Shown here: in pieces, positions 1 through 12,599 of the stretch | Position numbering within the stretch: position 1 is the stretch's first letter | Layout of the letters: each line of letters starts with the position of its first letter | Translations under genes and position numbers: made by a program | NCBI GenBank assembly: GCA_963920665.1 | Contig: OY987273.1 | Location: 1,738,501-1,802,500, forward strand | Direction of reading: 5' to 3' | DNA length: 64,000 nucleotides | Source: Straminergon stramineum | Taxonomy: Eukaryota > Streptophyta > Bryopsida > Hypnales > Calliergonaceae | The notes under the pieces: generated by a model | The model's input: only the letters and a program-made list of their open reading frames with translations | Told to the model about the DNA's origin: nothing | Database searches by the model: none

Positions 1-29
1 TTGTCAAGTTGTTCAGCCAAACAACCATG
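1..29 (-). mobile_element. hAT-type MITE, terminal fragment at window edge (copy M3)
   Basis: Read on minus, the first 29 bases begin CATGGTTGTTTGGCTGAACA, closely matching the terminus of the MITE at 43905-44266. The rest lies outside the window. It cuts the methyltransferase-like exon of unit A just after its acceptor. The expected 8-bp target duplication on this side would be bases 30-37. Confidence 0.75.
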
Positions 30-3000
30 GTATGTAATAAGTTTGTCTTCACATGGGAATCCTTTGTGGGTCTACATGGTTTACAAAAGACAATGCATCA
101 AATGAGAAATCCATTCGGAAACAGTAGGGTAAGATGGAATCCCTTCAAAAGAATAATTTTCGAATTACAATGGTAAGCAAGTACTTACTTGTTTATGTTG
201 TGCATAACTTGCATCATGAGCTCAATCTTTCCTTTCGTGTCCAAGAGTATGTAGTCCACCACATAATTCCTGTCAGGGTTTGTAGAATACATCCTAGAGC
301 TGACATTCATCCAGACCAACCATCAATGGTTTCCATTGCACACAAAGAACTTGAGATTCTTGAGAAACTTCAATGTGGGCTTGGAATCCACATACTCATC
401 AAAAATCACGTTTTTCTATTTGTAGAGAGGGTCCCACTCCTCCATCTCCTCTGTTGTAAACCTCGTGCTCTCTCTGGCCTCATTCATAGTTGATACATAA
501 AAGACGGTTGCTCCATCATGGTAGCTACAACAAATTCTCGCTCCAGCAATTATACATCACATAAGAGAGTGGGACATACCATTAGCATAGGGACAAGCTG
601 ACATAGAGGAATAGAGAGTCGGAAGATTTTCTCTCGCTTCATTCTCATAGTATTTAGTGTTGAAACGAAGTCCACCTTCTAAAGCCTACATAAATCGTCT
701 TCCAACAATTCTTTCTCCTCATCATGAACCATGTCCTCTTCTATGAATTGGCCTTCTTCATCCATACCGATTTTAGGTTGCATGGTGTCATCAGTCCTTG
801 GAGTCTCTAGGATCCTGTCTTCCTGTGTTTCATTCATAGGTGACACATCCATTTGCAAAGCAAATTTAAGACAAGCAAAAAAAAAGAATTAAAACAGGAG
901 AATGAACCAAAGTAAACAAAGCTTATGAGTGGAGCAACAAAAGATATGCTTTATACCTTCATGAAATTTTACAAACATTTGAAATGAGAGAAATGTATAC
1001 ATAGCCAAAAATAGTACATTCTTTAGCCACTACATAACATATAGTATGTAAATAAGTACAAAATGATAACATGAATCAATAGTCAAGAATCTCCACATCG
1101 CTCTTGGAGTTAGAGCTCAAAAGAATGATCACATCACCAAGCCAAGCCAAGCTATCATTACCATCACACTAACAGAAGTCCTCAAACTGTGGACTATTAA
1201 TCGAAATTGAAGACCGTTGTTCCGAGCTATACTTGGTCTCCAAGCTCTCAGAAGAGAACTTAAGTTTTTTGTGTTTGTAAGAATATCCTTCATTGAAGTG
1301 ACCTGGTCAATTGGAATTCCGACTGAGCTTTGAGACCACCAAAGCATTTGTACCAAGGCTAGGGTCATCTTTAACAAGCTCAACTCATATAGGGTCCTAT
1401 TCTTCCTCTCCCTCCAAGTCACTTGACTCTTCCATGTCCACATCTCTTGGAGATTTTGGCTCCGAGGGGCCCCCAACCTCTATAGCATGTCCCTTGGCAA
1501 CTAGCTCAATGAATACAAAAGGAGCAACGCTTTGCTGTTTCTTTCTTTGCATCTATAAAACATCAAAAAAGAATCAATGAAACAATATTTAAAACAAGTT
1601 AAGTATTTGAGTCATTGTAGTACTCTACTCTTCTTAAAAGAAGATCATCATTCAAGAGAACTTCATTTGCTCCCTAGAATCCCGCCTCATATAAGAAAGG
1701 CAAATAAGCAACATACAAATAAAATGACTACTTGGCCCCACTGGAAGGTAATCATAAGAATCATTATATATTGATAGGAATTTCACATTTTACGCCCATC
1801 ACCCTCCAAGACTATTACAAAGCATCAATGAGGCAAATGCAATTACCTATGACCAAGCAATCAAGAGAAAAAACCACGATACCAAATCAAATTTGTGTCA
1901 AGGCCTTCGGGAGGCCCAAAACAATGCATGTCACCATGACGGGCTTAGGCATGGCACCACAAGCCCACAAACAAAAAAATTTTGGAAAATTTGATAGGGG
2001 CCTCGCGGGGGGGCCCATTTTGAGGGATGGACACTAGAAGGTCCCAAGTATCAGTTAGATTTGACTTGACTAGGAGGCTTCTTTGTATCCACCCCTCAAA
2101 ATGGGCCCCCCAAGTGCTTCACATTTTTTTAAGCTCCCATGTGTGAGCAACCATGCCCAAGGCTTAGCTGTGACCAACATTAGAAGCACTCCAAAGTCTA
2201 GTCCAAGCATGTGTGGTTGCGAGTTAAACAGTTAGATGGTTCTCTACCTCCAAACTTGGACACACGAGAAAATCTCAGGTGGGAAACAACAGGGGTGGTG
2301 CAACACCACGATGGTGTAAGGTAGGTACTACAAGCCCACAAACAAACAAAAGTTTGGAAAATTTTGACAGAAATCTCTACGACAAGGACAATGGATTACT
2401 GTGTGCTGGGATCTTGATGTACAACTTCAAGAAGGCGACTTCATGACAAGTATGGAAGGCAGGATTACCCTTGTCATCGTGACAGATTGCAAAGGATTTG
2501 TGGGAGTCTCTACCTCATCTAGTCTCTCTTCTTCTCGAGCATGGCTCTAAGTGCTCCTCATTGTTTCTGCTGCTCCTTCACACTAGAGAACACACAAACC
2601 TCTCAACTGTCAAGTTTTGACTCACAAAAATCTAGGATTAAGAGCATGGTGCTCATGAACAGCCATTGTCATGAACGAGGGTGCACGTCGCAACGAGGGA
2701 GAAGGTAGATAGAGAGAATGTGGGTTTAGGATAAGTCCCGAAAATCAAGGGAGCTTGCCGGTGCTCATGAACCTACATTGTCATGGACGAGGATACACAC
2801 TGTGACAGGGGAGAAGGTAGGTACAGAAGAAGTCTGACAAATCAAGGGAGCTAGGCACACAGTGGTGGTACGATTTGAGAATTCTCGAGGATTGGAAACT
2901 TTCCTTTTGCTATGTGTATCAAAACTCTCCATTCTCGGGAATGTAGAATTGGTAGTTATTTTAGAAAAAAGCCCAAATGCATGATTTGGTAGTTGATAAG

Positions 3001-4355
3001 GTGTGAAGAGGCTTGCGGGATTCATGAGGTGTGCATTCTCAAAAATGTAGATGAGCCTATGAGTAGGGTTGCTAAATATGACCACCATGATTTACTTATT
3101 GTTGGCCTTTTCTGAAAAATGTGGCATGCACCAGCACATCCTCTGGTGGCAACCTTCAAATTCACAATAGAATGGTCCCACGAAATATACTGAGAAGAAC
3201 ACAGGAATTATTGAGAAAAAATTTGAAAAAAAAGAAATAACAAGCTTAGGCAGCTGCCGTGGTGGAAAGTGGCCTATTGGATTCCACAGCCCCTACACGG
3301 TGAACCTAGATCCACTATTGTATACGACAGCTTCACTCACTTCAATGAGCTATGGCTTTTGTCCACCAATTCTTTGGCAATTTTGGGCACTCACACCACC
3401 TATGATGTTCACACCACGTGCAACACTGAGGACAAGTAAAGTTTAGGCATTTCTAATCTCCATGTTGTGTTTGGAATTGTTAGAAAGTTCTACTAGCATG
3501 TTTGAATCAGGACAACATAGCTTTTAGATTTGAACATGTGAAGAGCATGTCATCCAATGTGCACTTCCTCAAGCAAAACTTCACAGCTACCGCAAAAAAC
3601 AATGCTACAAAGTCTATTGCCCTCTATCTTTCAATTGTGTGATTGTTTTTAAAATATGATTGTTTCATTCTTCTCTTAACATGCGTACTTTTGCCTTCAA
3701 CTATGGCCTCTGCATGAAAGAAATTACCCTATGTCTCCAAATAGAAGGTACTTGGATCACCCCTAGAAGAAACCTATGCTAGACATATGGAGAACATGGA
3801 GGACTTACATGAACACAACGTTCGTCTACTTAGAAGTGGCATGCTATGCTCTAGTCCTCAATTTTAGTATTATGATATTATCTAACAATCTAGTTTATAC
3901 TTAAACTTTGATAATCATCTCTCTAGTCCATCCAATTAACTTGAACAATGAAGGAATTTCAAAACAAATGAAGGAAAAATGGAACTATCTTGCTAGTCAC
4001 AATTCTTGTTTAGTCTAGAGAACTTGGAAGTACGTAAAACAAATTCAAAGACAAGGAAAGGTGATTCAAGGCTAACCTTGCTCAAATGTGCATGTCGCTC
4101 TTCTCTTGATTGACTTCATCTATTGATGTTGCCATTGGCCTCAACCTGCACTGCTTCCAAAGGTGGCCCTCCAAGAACTTCCGCTCCAACACTACCCTCT
4201 TCCCTATACCGAGGGACTTTGTGAGAATCGGTTGCTAAAGAGTGGCCAATTTTTGCTACTACTTTCTTTACATGCGTCATCCTAGACCTTCTCAAAGCTT
4301 TGGAACTTGAAAACAAAAGAGACCTATGCCTTTTCCCCTTCTTCGTTTGATTCAA
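30..4355 (-). pseudogene. ParB/DNA-methyltransferase-like gene, unit A copy (5' part only)
   Basis: Decayed copy of the gene at 55545-62882. Matching blocks on minus are: a basic N-terminal exon (4355-about 4080, KRHR and SSSKALRRSR-type stretches); an exon at about 1560-1080 ending in the SIM-like VIILLSSNSKSDVEIL; an acidic exon starting at the ATG at 852; and a ParB-like exon (about 490-189) with VCNGNH followed by TGA, where unit B has VCDGNH also followed by TGA. A short intron (188-72, 117 bp) has donor GTAAGT and acceptor TAG in the same place as the 113-bp intron in unit B. The next exon is cut after about 40 bases by a MITE. Stops occur in several exons. The first intron is about 2.5 kb and I see no other gene in it. 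The methyltransferase end would lie outside the window. Confidence 0.65.
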
Positions 4356-5223
4356 AACTCCAACATCTCAGCTATTGGAGTCTACTCGCATGAGGGGACA
4401 AAAGAATGTTGGAAACAACTCAAATGCAACCTCAAAAATCCTAATCCCACATCCCACTGAAAAATGACTCCTAAATGGGAGGCCATGGCATACTTATGCA
4501 TTATAAGGAGAAAGACAATATTTATAATAAATGTCACTTTATGGATGGCTAATTGAAATCCCATCAATGGAAAAAGTGAAAGTGTGCTTTGGCAGCTTCT
4601 TCAATGCACAAGCTGAATTTGAATGGATCCCATGCATTGGAGAATGGGTAGATTTCATGTAGGGTTGGTAGAAGATGTGGACTTTAAGGGTTGACGAAGT
4701 ACCATTGTCAAATAACGGGTTCGTTCATTGAAATTCGAAAAGTGACAGAGGCCCTCTCGCTAAAAGTAAAATTGATGGCAATTTGCAAGAAGCACACATT
4801 ATTTCAAGGCTATAGATCATACTACTTGGTGAATACTCTATCACTCAATATCTCTAGGGAGTCTTGCAAAATCTCATTGTTGAGATGCTATTTGAAATCA
4901 AATCAAGGGTAAAAGCCATTAAGCAAACACCAATATGCCTTTAATGTTTATTTAATTAATATATGTTCAACAAAATATGCTTGGTGGTGCAAGTACAACG
5001 ACATTCACAAAAGAAGAGTACCTACCATCTATCCTTAATTATGCCATCATCCTCTTGCTCTTGCACGAAAGGAAAGGGTTCCACCAGCTTCATGATAGGA
5101 CTCCACCAGCTTCATTTCTTCATAAGCCCATCCCAAGAAACCTTTGCCTCTCTTTCAAGTACCCAAGGATTGAGTACTAGTACCATGGCTTGCATTTGAT
5201 TAGATGGTCATGAAATTCCATTA
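4356..5223. promoter_or_regulatory. Presumed shared divergent promoter region, unit A
   Basis: This AT-rich gap separates the 5' ends of the methyltransferase-like gene (minus) and the transposase gene (plus). The same head-to-head order occurs at 54900-55545. No core promoter element can be fixed with confidence. The small open frames here do not match unit B and I do not call them genes. Confidence 0.35.
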
Positions 5224-7839
5224 GTGTTTCCAGTTCATGTCGAAGGCCGTGCTAAGGGATTCATTCACTTGCTTCATGTCCGCTTCAGGCTTGTTGAGTT
5301 CTCCATCTATGTCGAGGAAGAGAGGAAGTCAAAATCAGGGGAATTGCAAGAGTCCAATCCGATGGAAAGGTGCGTGGAAGTAGATGGTCATTGTTGGTAC
5401 CTTACCTCCGAAAATTATAGGATCTATGGGCTTTCTATGGCCATGCTAGTTACATCTATAGAAATTCTAAGTTGATAGTCAACTACATTTATATTGGAAA
5501 TGCCTTACAATACAAACATGGTTTCACCTTCTTCACCTTGTCATGTGCTTCTAGTCCTAACTAAGTGTACCCTTGTCCATCATGTGAAAGTTGAGGAGGT
5601 AGATGGAGTGGTACATTTGTCTAGTGAATCCAAAGGGGAATCCCCTAAACCGAAACTTCACAAGACACCATGTTCTACACACAATGTGTCGTATACAAAG
5701 GCCATGGGGGTTTCAAAAGGTAGTACCCCGTCCAATAGTCCTTCACAATCATTATTCTCACACACACACTTGCATCTATATCCAATAGAAAGAGTCAGCA
5801 TTATGGAATGCTTCAAGAGACTAACCAGTATGCATTGCTCTAGAAACGAATTGTCCTCAATGGATCTATCCACCAAGAAACACCACCGTGTGTAAGTTCT
5901 ACTACTAGTATTCAACGGTGATGTTATCTTTGAATTGCCTCCGTGTAGGTTATCAGCATTGGCATTGGTTGCTCAGAACTTGGAGGAAATGGACAAGTGC
6001 TATGATGGACACCCTTGGTGCAAGCTAGTCACAACTCACAACAAACATTCACAACGACGACAATTTGAAGTTCTATAAGTCATATTGTGCTAGTCATCTT
6101 GCTTGTGAAAATCCAATGTGTGAATACCTAAAGAGGGCTTCCCAAAAGAACGAAGTAGAGTGGATAGGATATACTTTGTTTCCCTTCATTGTTGGTAACA
6201 ATCCTTTCAAAGATTCCACTCTAGTGTACAAGGTCTATAAGATGCTGCCTTCGTGCTTCAATACCTATGAGGCCAAGATCTACTACTACTATAGTGATAA
6301 CCTCAAAATGAGTAGGTCCACCATTCATTTTGGTGTGCATGCCTACCCAATTGCAAAAGGATTGTATAGACTCCACAGAGAAAATTTGTGGGCTCATTGC
6401 GAATTAGGTTGTTGAGACGCCAAGGGCCACCAACTCCGCAATAGCTCTCTTTGTATGTAAAGACTTCCTCATGAACTACCTCTTCCACAACAAAGACGAG
6501 GAAAAGGAGATGCTAGAGGAAGAAGAACTGGAAGAGGTCATGGATTGTTTCCAAATTCTCAACAGCCCAAACATTCGGAACATGATATCTTCCTTTTGCA
6601 CAAACAATCCAACAGGCATCATTGACAACATCATGACCATGAAGAAGCACTTCAAGTTCGAATTCATACTTGATAGAGTGATTCCAGGACAAAGAAAGGA
6701 GAAGGTCTACATTTTCAAGATGCTCACTGAAGGACCCAGGAGTGGAATGGATCTCGTCCAACATATGGAACAAGGACAAAACCTGGAATGTGTGGTTGAT
6801 GATTGACCAGGTCAGGTAGGTGGAAGAGTGGAGCACAATGGCCTACCATGTGCATGATGCACAATACAAAAAGTCATGACCATTGCCATGTTTGATATGC
6901 AATCCGAAGATACTGAGGTCCAAGTATAGTTCTAGAGGAGCTTGAAAGTTGTCATGGAAAGACATGAAGTGCCTAACATGAACTTCAAGGGCTTTATGGC
7001 CAACAATGCAATGGCCAATTGGAATGCGGTGTACTTCTTCTATAAAAGTGGTTCGACTAATGAAAAAATGGAGGATCGGGAAAGGACGTGTTTGCTGAAT
7101 TGGACTAGTTCTCTTCATAAGTACACCCCAAAACACATCAAGGACAACATATTACATTTTGTAAATAGTACAAGGATTCCAAAAATAAGGATGATGCGGA
7201 GACACATTACCTCGTAATTCAGGCATGGTAGCTGCCCTCAGGAGAACCTAATGAAGAAGCACTTCATCACCTAGACCACTGGCTAACATTTTGGCACTTC
7301 TGGTATTAACAATGGGGAGAATTCATAGACATAGTGAGTTCACTTATCATTTGAATGCATGGCCACATTTTGGATTTCATAATGTGTGTCTCATAATAAA
7401 ATATTGTGCCAAATTAGATGTATCTATGTATGTTTCACTTCCAAATAAAGAATTTGAGAAAGACAATGCACTTGCCTAGTTTTGTAGAATTCTAAGAATT
7501 TTTCAATGAAGACTTGAAAATAGGGGTAGTTGTGATCTCTACATAAGCATTAGTCGGATCCGACTGATGCCTTTGAGGTGTCTGCAGCTACCCATGTTTT
7601 GAGTGTTTCCAAATCCTCAATGGAACTAGGGTTGATACAAAAGTTATTAAATAGTGCAACACGTTTGGTTTGAAGTTAGCAGAGCTAACCTTCTCTTTAT
7701 CTTTCATGGATTCCTAGAAATTGAATTTAGAGGAGATGATGGACCTTCCATCCTGCAATTTATCGAAGATGGTGCATAACAAGTGATTACAAATATCTAG
7801 AAAGAGAGGAAACAACTTGTTTCATGCTACTTGCTGTCG

Positions 7840-10800
7840 CAAGATGGAAACTCAGAATCCACCAGGTTAGTATTAAATAGTTTATACTAGTATAGAATTT
7901 TTCAAAATTCCCAATAAGCAAACGGAAGTAGAATCTTCTTAGCATTAACATTGTATTAAGGCCGAGAGGATGATCCAAGTGTTCCATAAAAGGATCCAGG
8001 ACGGATCCGGATTTTAGAAACCCGGATAGTGACAACCTACGATCTAGAGTTCCGGTCTAGGAATCTAGGGATCTGTTACGGGTAAACGATCCACTTCTGG
8101 AACAATCAGTAGGATGACGGGTACTTAACCCCGCCACTCCCATTTCTTCTTCCTCTTTCTTTTGCAACAGTCTTGCGCTCATATAGTTGAGAGAAAGAGT
8201 GGTGAGATAGTGATCAATTCAGGGGCTACTCCTTGGTTGTCTTCACTAGATTACAGCTTAGTTTCAATTTGTGATGGCGGAGGGAGATATCCGAACACCA
8301 TTAGTGACGGCACGGATGGTCTGTCTGACCATTTCGAAAAGGCTAAAAGAGCGGTTGCAACTAGAAGATGACTTGAGTGAGATAGGATGTGTCAGCCTAT
8401 TCTTGAGGCCATGGATAGTCAAGAATGGTAGGATGATTCAAGAGCTCATCATAGGAGCTCCGACTCAATATGAGTTGACAATGAGGGGGCGGCCCAGAAC
8501 CTAGACACATGAGGTTTGGGCCAAGATATACGGATTCCCCCCAAAAGGATCTGGACTAGCCTCCCACATGGAGAAATTCATGATAGGAAAATTTAGGAAT
8601 GCAACCCAATCCAAGGAAGGGTATGCAATTAGCAACTGTCTAGATGCGAGGCAGAAGCAGGTCCTAGAGTTTCTTATCCCAATCTTGTATCCGGAAAAGC
8701 CTACCCAAATTACGGTTATGGTAGCCAACACCATTTTTGGTGCCATGGAGGGTAGACCGGTCAACTGGAGGAAAGTTATTGGAGTAGTAGTCTCCAAACT
8801 TGCCACCAATGTAGGAAAGGCAAAGACCGGCCCAATTGGTCCTTATCTGTTTCATCTCTACCATCGTGCGGAACTTTTGAGTGACGCAGAAATGGTAGAG
8901 TACACCACCGGATCCACCATCCTGCATTACGACCTCACAGAAGAAGTGGAAGTGGAGCAGTTGGCATTTGAGGAGGAGGAAGAGCCGAAAGAAGAGGAGC
9001 AGCTCATGGATCGAAGATGGAGGAAATCTATCGATCTGACTTCACGAGGAAAACTCCCTACTCAAGAGAAAGTTTCGGAGGAGCCAGAAGAAGACATTTT
9101 CGGGTTTTTCCAAACCTGATTCAACTAGGTCTTGCAGGCGCAAGAGTACCATGAGAACCTGGCTGATATTCTCAGGAGGATCAGCAAGGAGTTGAAGGTC
9201 GAGCCAAAGGACATACTTGACGCCGTGAAGAAAACTTCCGAATCCAAAAGAGCAAGGATAGAAGGAGAAACATATTGAAAGTCTAGAGAAGGAGAAGATA
9301 GACCTTCAAGCCAGATGGAGTTGGGCACAAGGGGAGTTAGCCACAGCAAAGCAGAGGGAGAAGGAAGTTCTGTGGTTGGTCAAGAACCTATCCGGTTTGG
9401 TGGATAGACCTGCAAATCTTGTAGTCAAGGCCTCTCTTGTCCAAAACTAGCTTGTAGAGGAAGGACATCTCACTAGATCCAAGGTGATCCGGATCGTGGT
9501 GGACTTTTCATTGAGGATGGATTCCATGTTGAAGGAGATGCGCTAGCTCTTGGGGCAAATTGATCCAGACCGTGTTTTGGATTTTTCCAACTTTTCAGAA
9601 ATCCACTTTGACACGGAAACTCTAGTAAAGTTGACAACATCACTACCACTACTACACAGATCGGAAGTCCCTAGAGAGACTCTTCGGCATTCTACAAAGC
9701 CCTTTTCAACTCAACTAGAGAAGACCATCTGGGGGAGCGTGAAGATAGCACGATAGCCAACCAAGCAACCAGATGAAGCACGAGAGTTAGTGCCACCGGA
9801 AGTTACCATCTCGCCACCAATTCCAACAATTCGTCTTAGGGAGAAGAAAACCCTTCACACACCCAGATTGCTTACCCGTAGTGACCTGGGGGACCGGATT
9901 GGGGGATTGATGAATCTAGCTCGAACTCATCCGGAAAGCTTTGAGCATATGCTGCAACCTCAACCGAGGAAGGAGAGGACCCCCATCGTTTTGGATGACA
10001 CCTTTCCAAAAGAAGAAGACTAGAGGGAGGTCACTCAAATTGAGAAATCTAAAGATGAAGAGTACCAAACCAGATTGGAAGAAGAAGAAGAAGAAGAGGA
10101 GGAGGACATGGAAGAAGACTTGCCTCCGGAAATCCGGAAGATCCAGACCCAGGCAACGTTGAGGACGACTTCGGTGAAGGCAATTCCAAAAGCGACTCCA
10201 AGGGCATCCATCTGGGCACCGTCAAGTCAAGGCAGGAGCAGTCAAAAGAAGGCATGAAAGGCGAAGTAGTTAGAATTTATTTAGTTAGGATTTGAATTTT
10301 GAATCTGATTCAAGTTTCAAGGCGTGGGCCTAAGTTCCGAATTTGTAGGATCTGACTTTTCCGGGTTTCTCAGGAAGTCTATGATTGGTCACTTGGATTT
10401 CCGGGTGGCTCTTTGGCTTTGGTTGTTTTGGGTTTTTAAGTGAGGGGCAGGTTTTCTGCCCTCTCATTCCATCCTAGCGCTTGTAGTTGTTATCTTGTCA
10501 TCCTTTCTTTAATTTGAGCTACCAAGTCAACCTTTAGGAATTGATCTATCGTATATCGAGCTTTCCTGTGTTTGTTTGTGAGAGTGTTGAAGTGAAAGAG
10601 AGAGGAGGAGGAAAGGAGGAATTCGGATCTAAGGTGATTGGATATGATTTGGGAGGGAACGTTTGTGACGTAGTTTAGACTTGTGAATACGGTCTTGTAT
10701 GCAATGCCTTTAAAACACACGAACGGAAATCCAACAAGGAGTGGCGTAGGTGTGAGTCTGGAATACTCGGGAGGGTTCTGTGTAGAGATAAGCAATCACT

Positions 10801-11380
10801 AGTGGAAAAATCCCCATCCTATTCTCCCCGGAAGGTCTACCAAACCCTAGAATTAGTCTAATGAACGACTAACAATCCTCCATTGGTTTCGGTTTCTATT
10901 GATTTGTCGTTGTAGTGGAGAAGACTGGTTACGACTCTGACTGACTTGCTTCCGGATTGGCCATCTGGGAAGTTGTGAGAGTGTTTATTGGTCTGATCTA
11001 GTGCAACATTTGGTCTATGATCTGGACCAGGATTTTCCATCCCGACGTGATGTTGGCTTTTCACATTGGGATGTCCATCAACGTTAGTCCAAATGCATCT
11101 TGACACGTCAGGATCACGTCCGACAGTTGATGGCCAAAATTTTTTTTTCAACGGCGTGTCAACGTGTAGGACGATTGATTGGTCCCTCTTAATAGCAAGC
11201 CAGCCAAGTCGACAAATGGATCATACAAGTTGATGGCAAGCCGTCCCGATCGATAGACCAACCATCCAAGAAATTTTTTTTTATTTTTTATTTTGAATCA
11301 AATGGCCATTGATTTGGATCCTAATGTTCTAGTTGTCTAACATCCGTCGAGACGTGACATGATTCTGAAAACCCTAATTT
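7840..11380 (+). mobile_element. Element X, copy X1, inserted in the unit A transposase exon
   Basis: The transposase exon homologous to 52315-51392 stops near 7840 and resumes near 11380, so about 3.5 kb was inserted. About 7975-11025 aligns, in reverse, with the second copy at about 32680-35990. This includes the leader (GGAT-rich, then ACGGGTACTT), one long protein frame and about 750 bp of 3' sequence. I could not find long terminal repeats, a tRNA primer site, a polyA tail or clear inverted repeats, so the class is open. The exact ends are uncertain by about 100 bp, and 11025-11380 has no match in X2. Confidence 0.55.
8274..10257 (+). pseudogene. Element X protein, copy X1 (uncharacterised, coiled-coil, acidic/basic tail)
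   Basis: The start ATG at 8274 (MAEGDIRTPLV) corresponds to the start of copy X2 (MAKGDIRKLLV). Blocks in order: an N-terminal globular part with FLRPW and KSKEGYAISNC-like signatures; a conserved core with LEFLIPILYPEKP, NTIFGAMEGRPVNW and GPYLFHLYHRAELL; an acidic stretch (EEEEEPKEEEQ); a helical, probably coiled-coil part (ENLADILRRISKEL); an FSNFSEIHFDTETL block; and a second acidic run followed by a basic Ser/Thr-rich tail. One stop falls at 8502-8504, where X2 has Trp in GTWTDEVW (TGG to TAG). Frameshifts follow from about 9230 on. The order resembles a structural, Gag-like protein more than an enzyme, but I recognise no named domain. Confidence 0.55.
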
Positions 11381-12599
11381 GGACCATCCAAGGGGGAGTT
11401 GAGGTTGAGAGCTGCATGAAGAAGTAACAATCCCAGGAAAATTACAAAGGCATTGAACACATTGCATGGAGCTAAGGATGTGGATACAAGAGTACCACAC
11501 TTAGAAGGAGGGGAAATATTTGGGATCACGAAGAGAGAGTTGGACATATCCATTGGTGATGTAGGAGACTTACATAGACCAAACAAAATCAACTTCTCTC
11601 AACCTTAGGTGCAAATGAAATTCACCATGACTTCTCTTCACTCGTTGGAAGACCCAAGTGAACAACCAGAGGCCAATGTTTCTAGACATGTTACAACAAC
11701 ATTCAAAAGCAACTGTGACACATCTAAGTGGCATATTGCCAAAATTAGCCACAAATCCAATGCAAGATGTCAAGCTCAATAGCAAACTTCCAATATCAAG
11801 TGCACCTCAAGAATTGCAAGGGAAAAGAAAGGTACACAATCTCCAACCCATCACGCTAGAGAAGAAGATTATAGAAGTAAGAGGTAGTGGTGGACTTCTA
11901 GTTTTGTTGGAATGACATTGAACGATGTGTGAAGGATCTAAAACAGAATTGGATCATTGATTGGTCTAAGGTGCCAGAGGTTTGGCCCATTCTAGGTGGG
12001 ACCAACCTCAATCGAGAGGAGACTCTTTTATTGCAGTACGCAGGCTTCCGCCTCCAAGAACGCCCAATATTGTCGCCATGGTGTCTCTTCAATATTTTGA
12101 AGGTTTTCTAGATCATCTTGTATGACCAACCAACGCCAAAGAACTCGGATGTACACCCAATGGTTAGGAACAATCAAACCATTCAGAGGATAGCCTATGC
12201 ACCAACTCCAAAACAACGAAACAAGTGGGAAAGTGTAGGAAATGTTAGAGGGCAAATTGTGGGAGTGACCTTGTTCCCTTTTCCGAGCCTTGGTGCAATA
12301 GTGGTGCTTGAGACAGGGACAAATCCTAACAAAAACATATATCGAATTACAATGGGTATATTCCCTATGTGCACATGCCTAGACTTCATGAATATGGTTG
12401 TTTCTACTATTGGAGGTCAACAACAATACATGAATTACAAACACCTATACTACTTGTATAGGTACTTCTACAAGATGGATATCCATGAAGACAAATTCAT
12501 TCATGCATCAAGTTATAGCTTCAATGAACTAAAGATATTTCTAATTCGAGTAGGAATCATTACAGTTCCAGAATAGGCATGGCTACATTTGTTCGTGTA

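Larger units (their letters stand above)
5224..12576 (+). pseudogene. MULE-like transposase gene, unit A copy, broken and interrupted
   Basis: Homologue of the gene at 50930-54900. In order: a leader reading frame (5224-5475, GHCWY and YGLSMAML motifs); 5494-5895; the Cys/His block (6065-6415, KSYCASHLACENPMCEYLKR); 6471-6806 (MLTEGPRSGMDL); the core (6942-7217, NFKGFMANNAMANWNA, with CLLNWTSSLHK); and an intron with donor GTGAGT at 7334 and acceptor TAG at 7715-7717. A next exon (7718 to about 7840) is interrupted by element X1 and resumes at about 11380. The last block is a SWIM finger (12118-12576). There the CxC pair survives (MCTCLDF), but the third ligand is Tyr (NYKH) where unit B has Cys (NCKH). 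Many frameshifts and stops make it non-functional. The MULE assignment rests on the Asp-rich core, the C/H motif and SWIM. No catalytic triad was proven. Confidence 0.7.

Noticed and set aside
134..493. 119-codon open frame on plus
   Set aside because: Antisense to the ParB-like exon of the methyltransferase-like gene on minus; the same antisense frame appears in unit B at 58967-59269.
7500..11385. Element X as an LTR retrotransposon with recognisable LTRs
   Set aside because: No matching direct repeats were found at the two ends of either copy and no primer site was seen.
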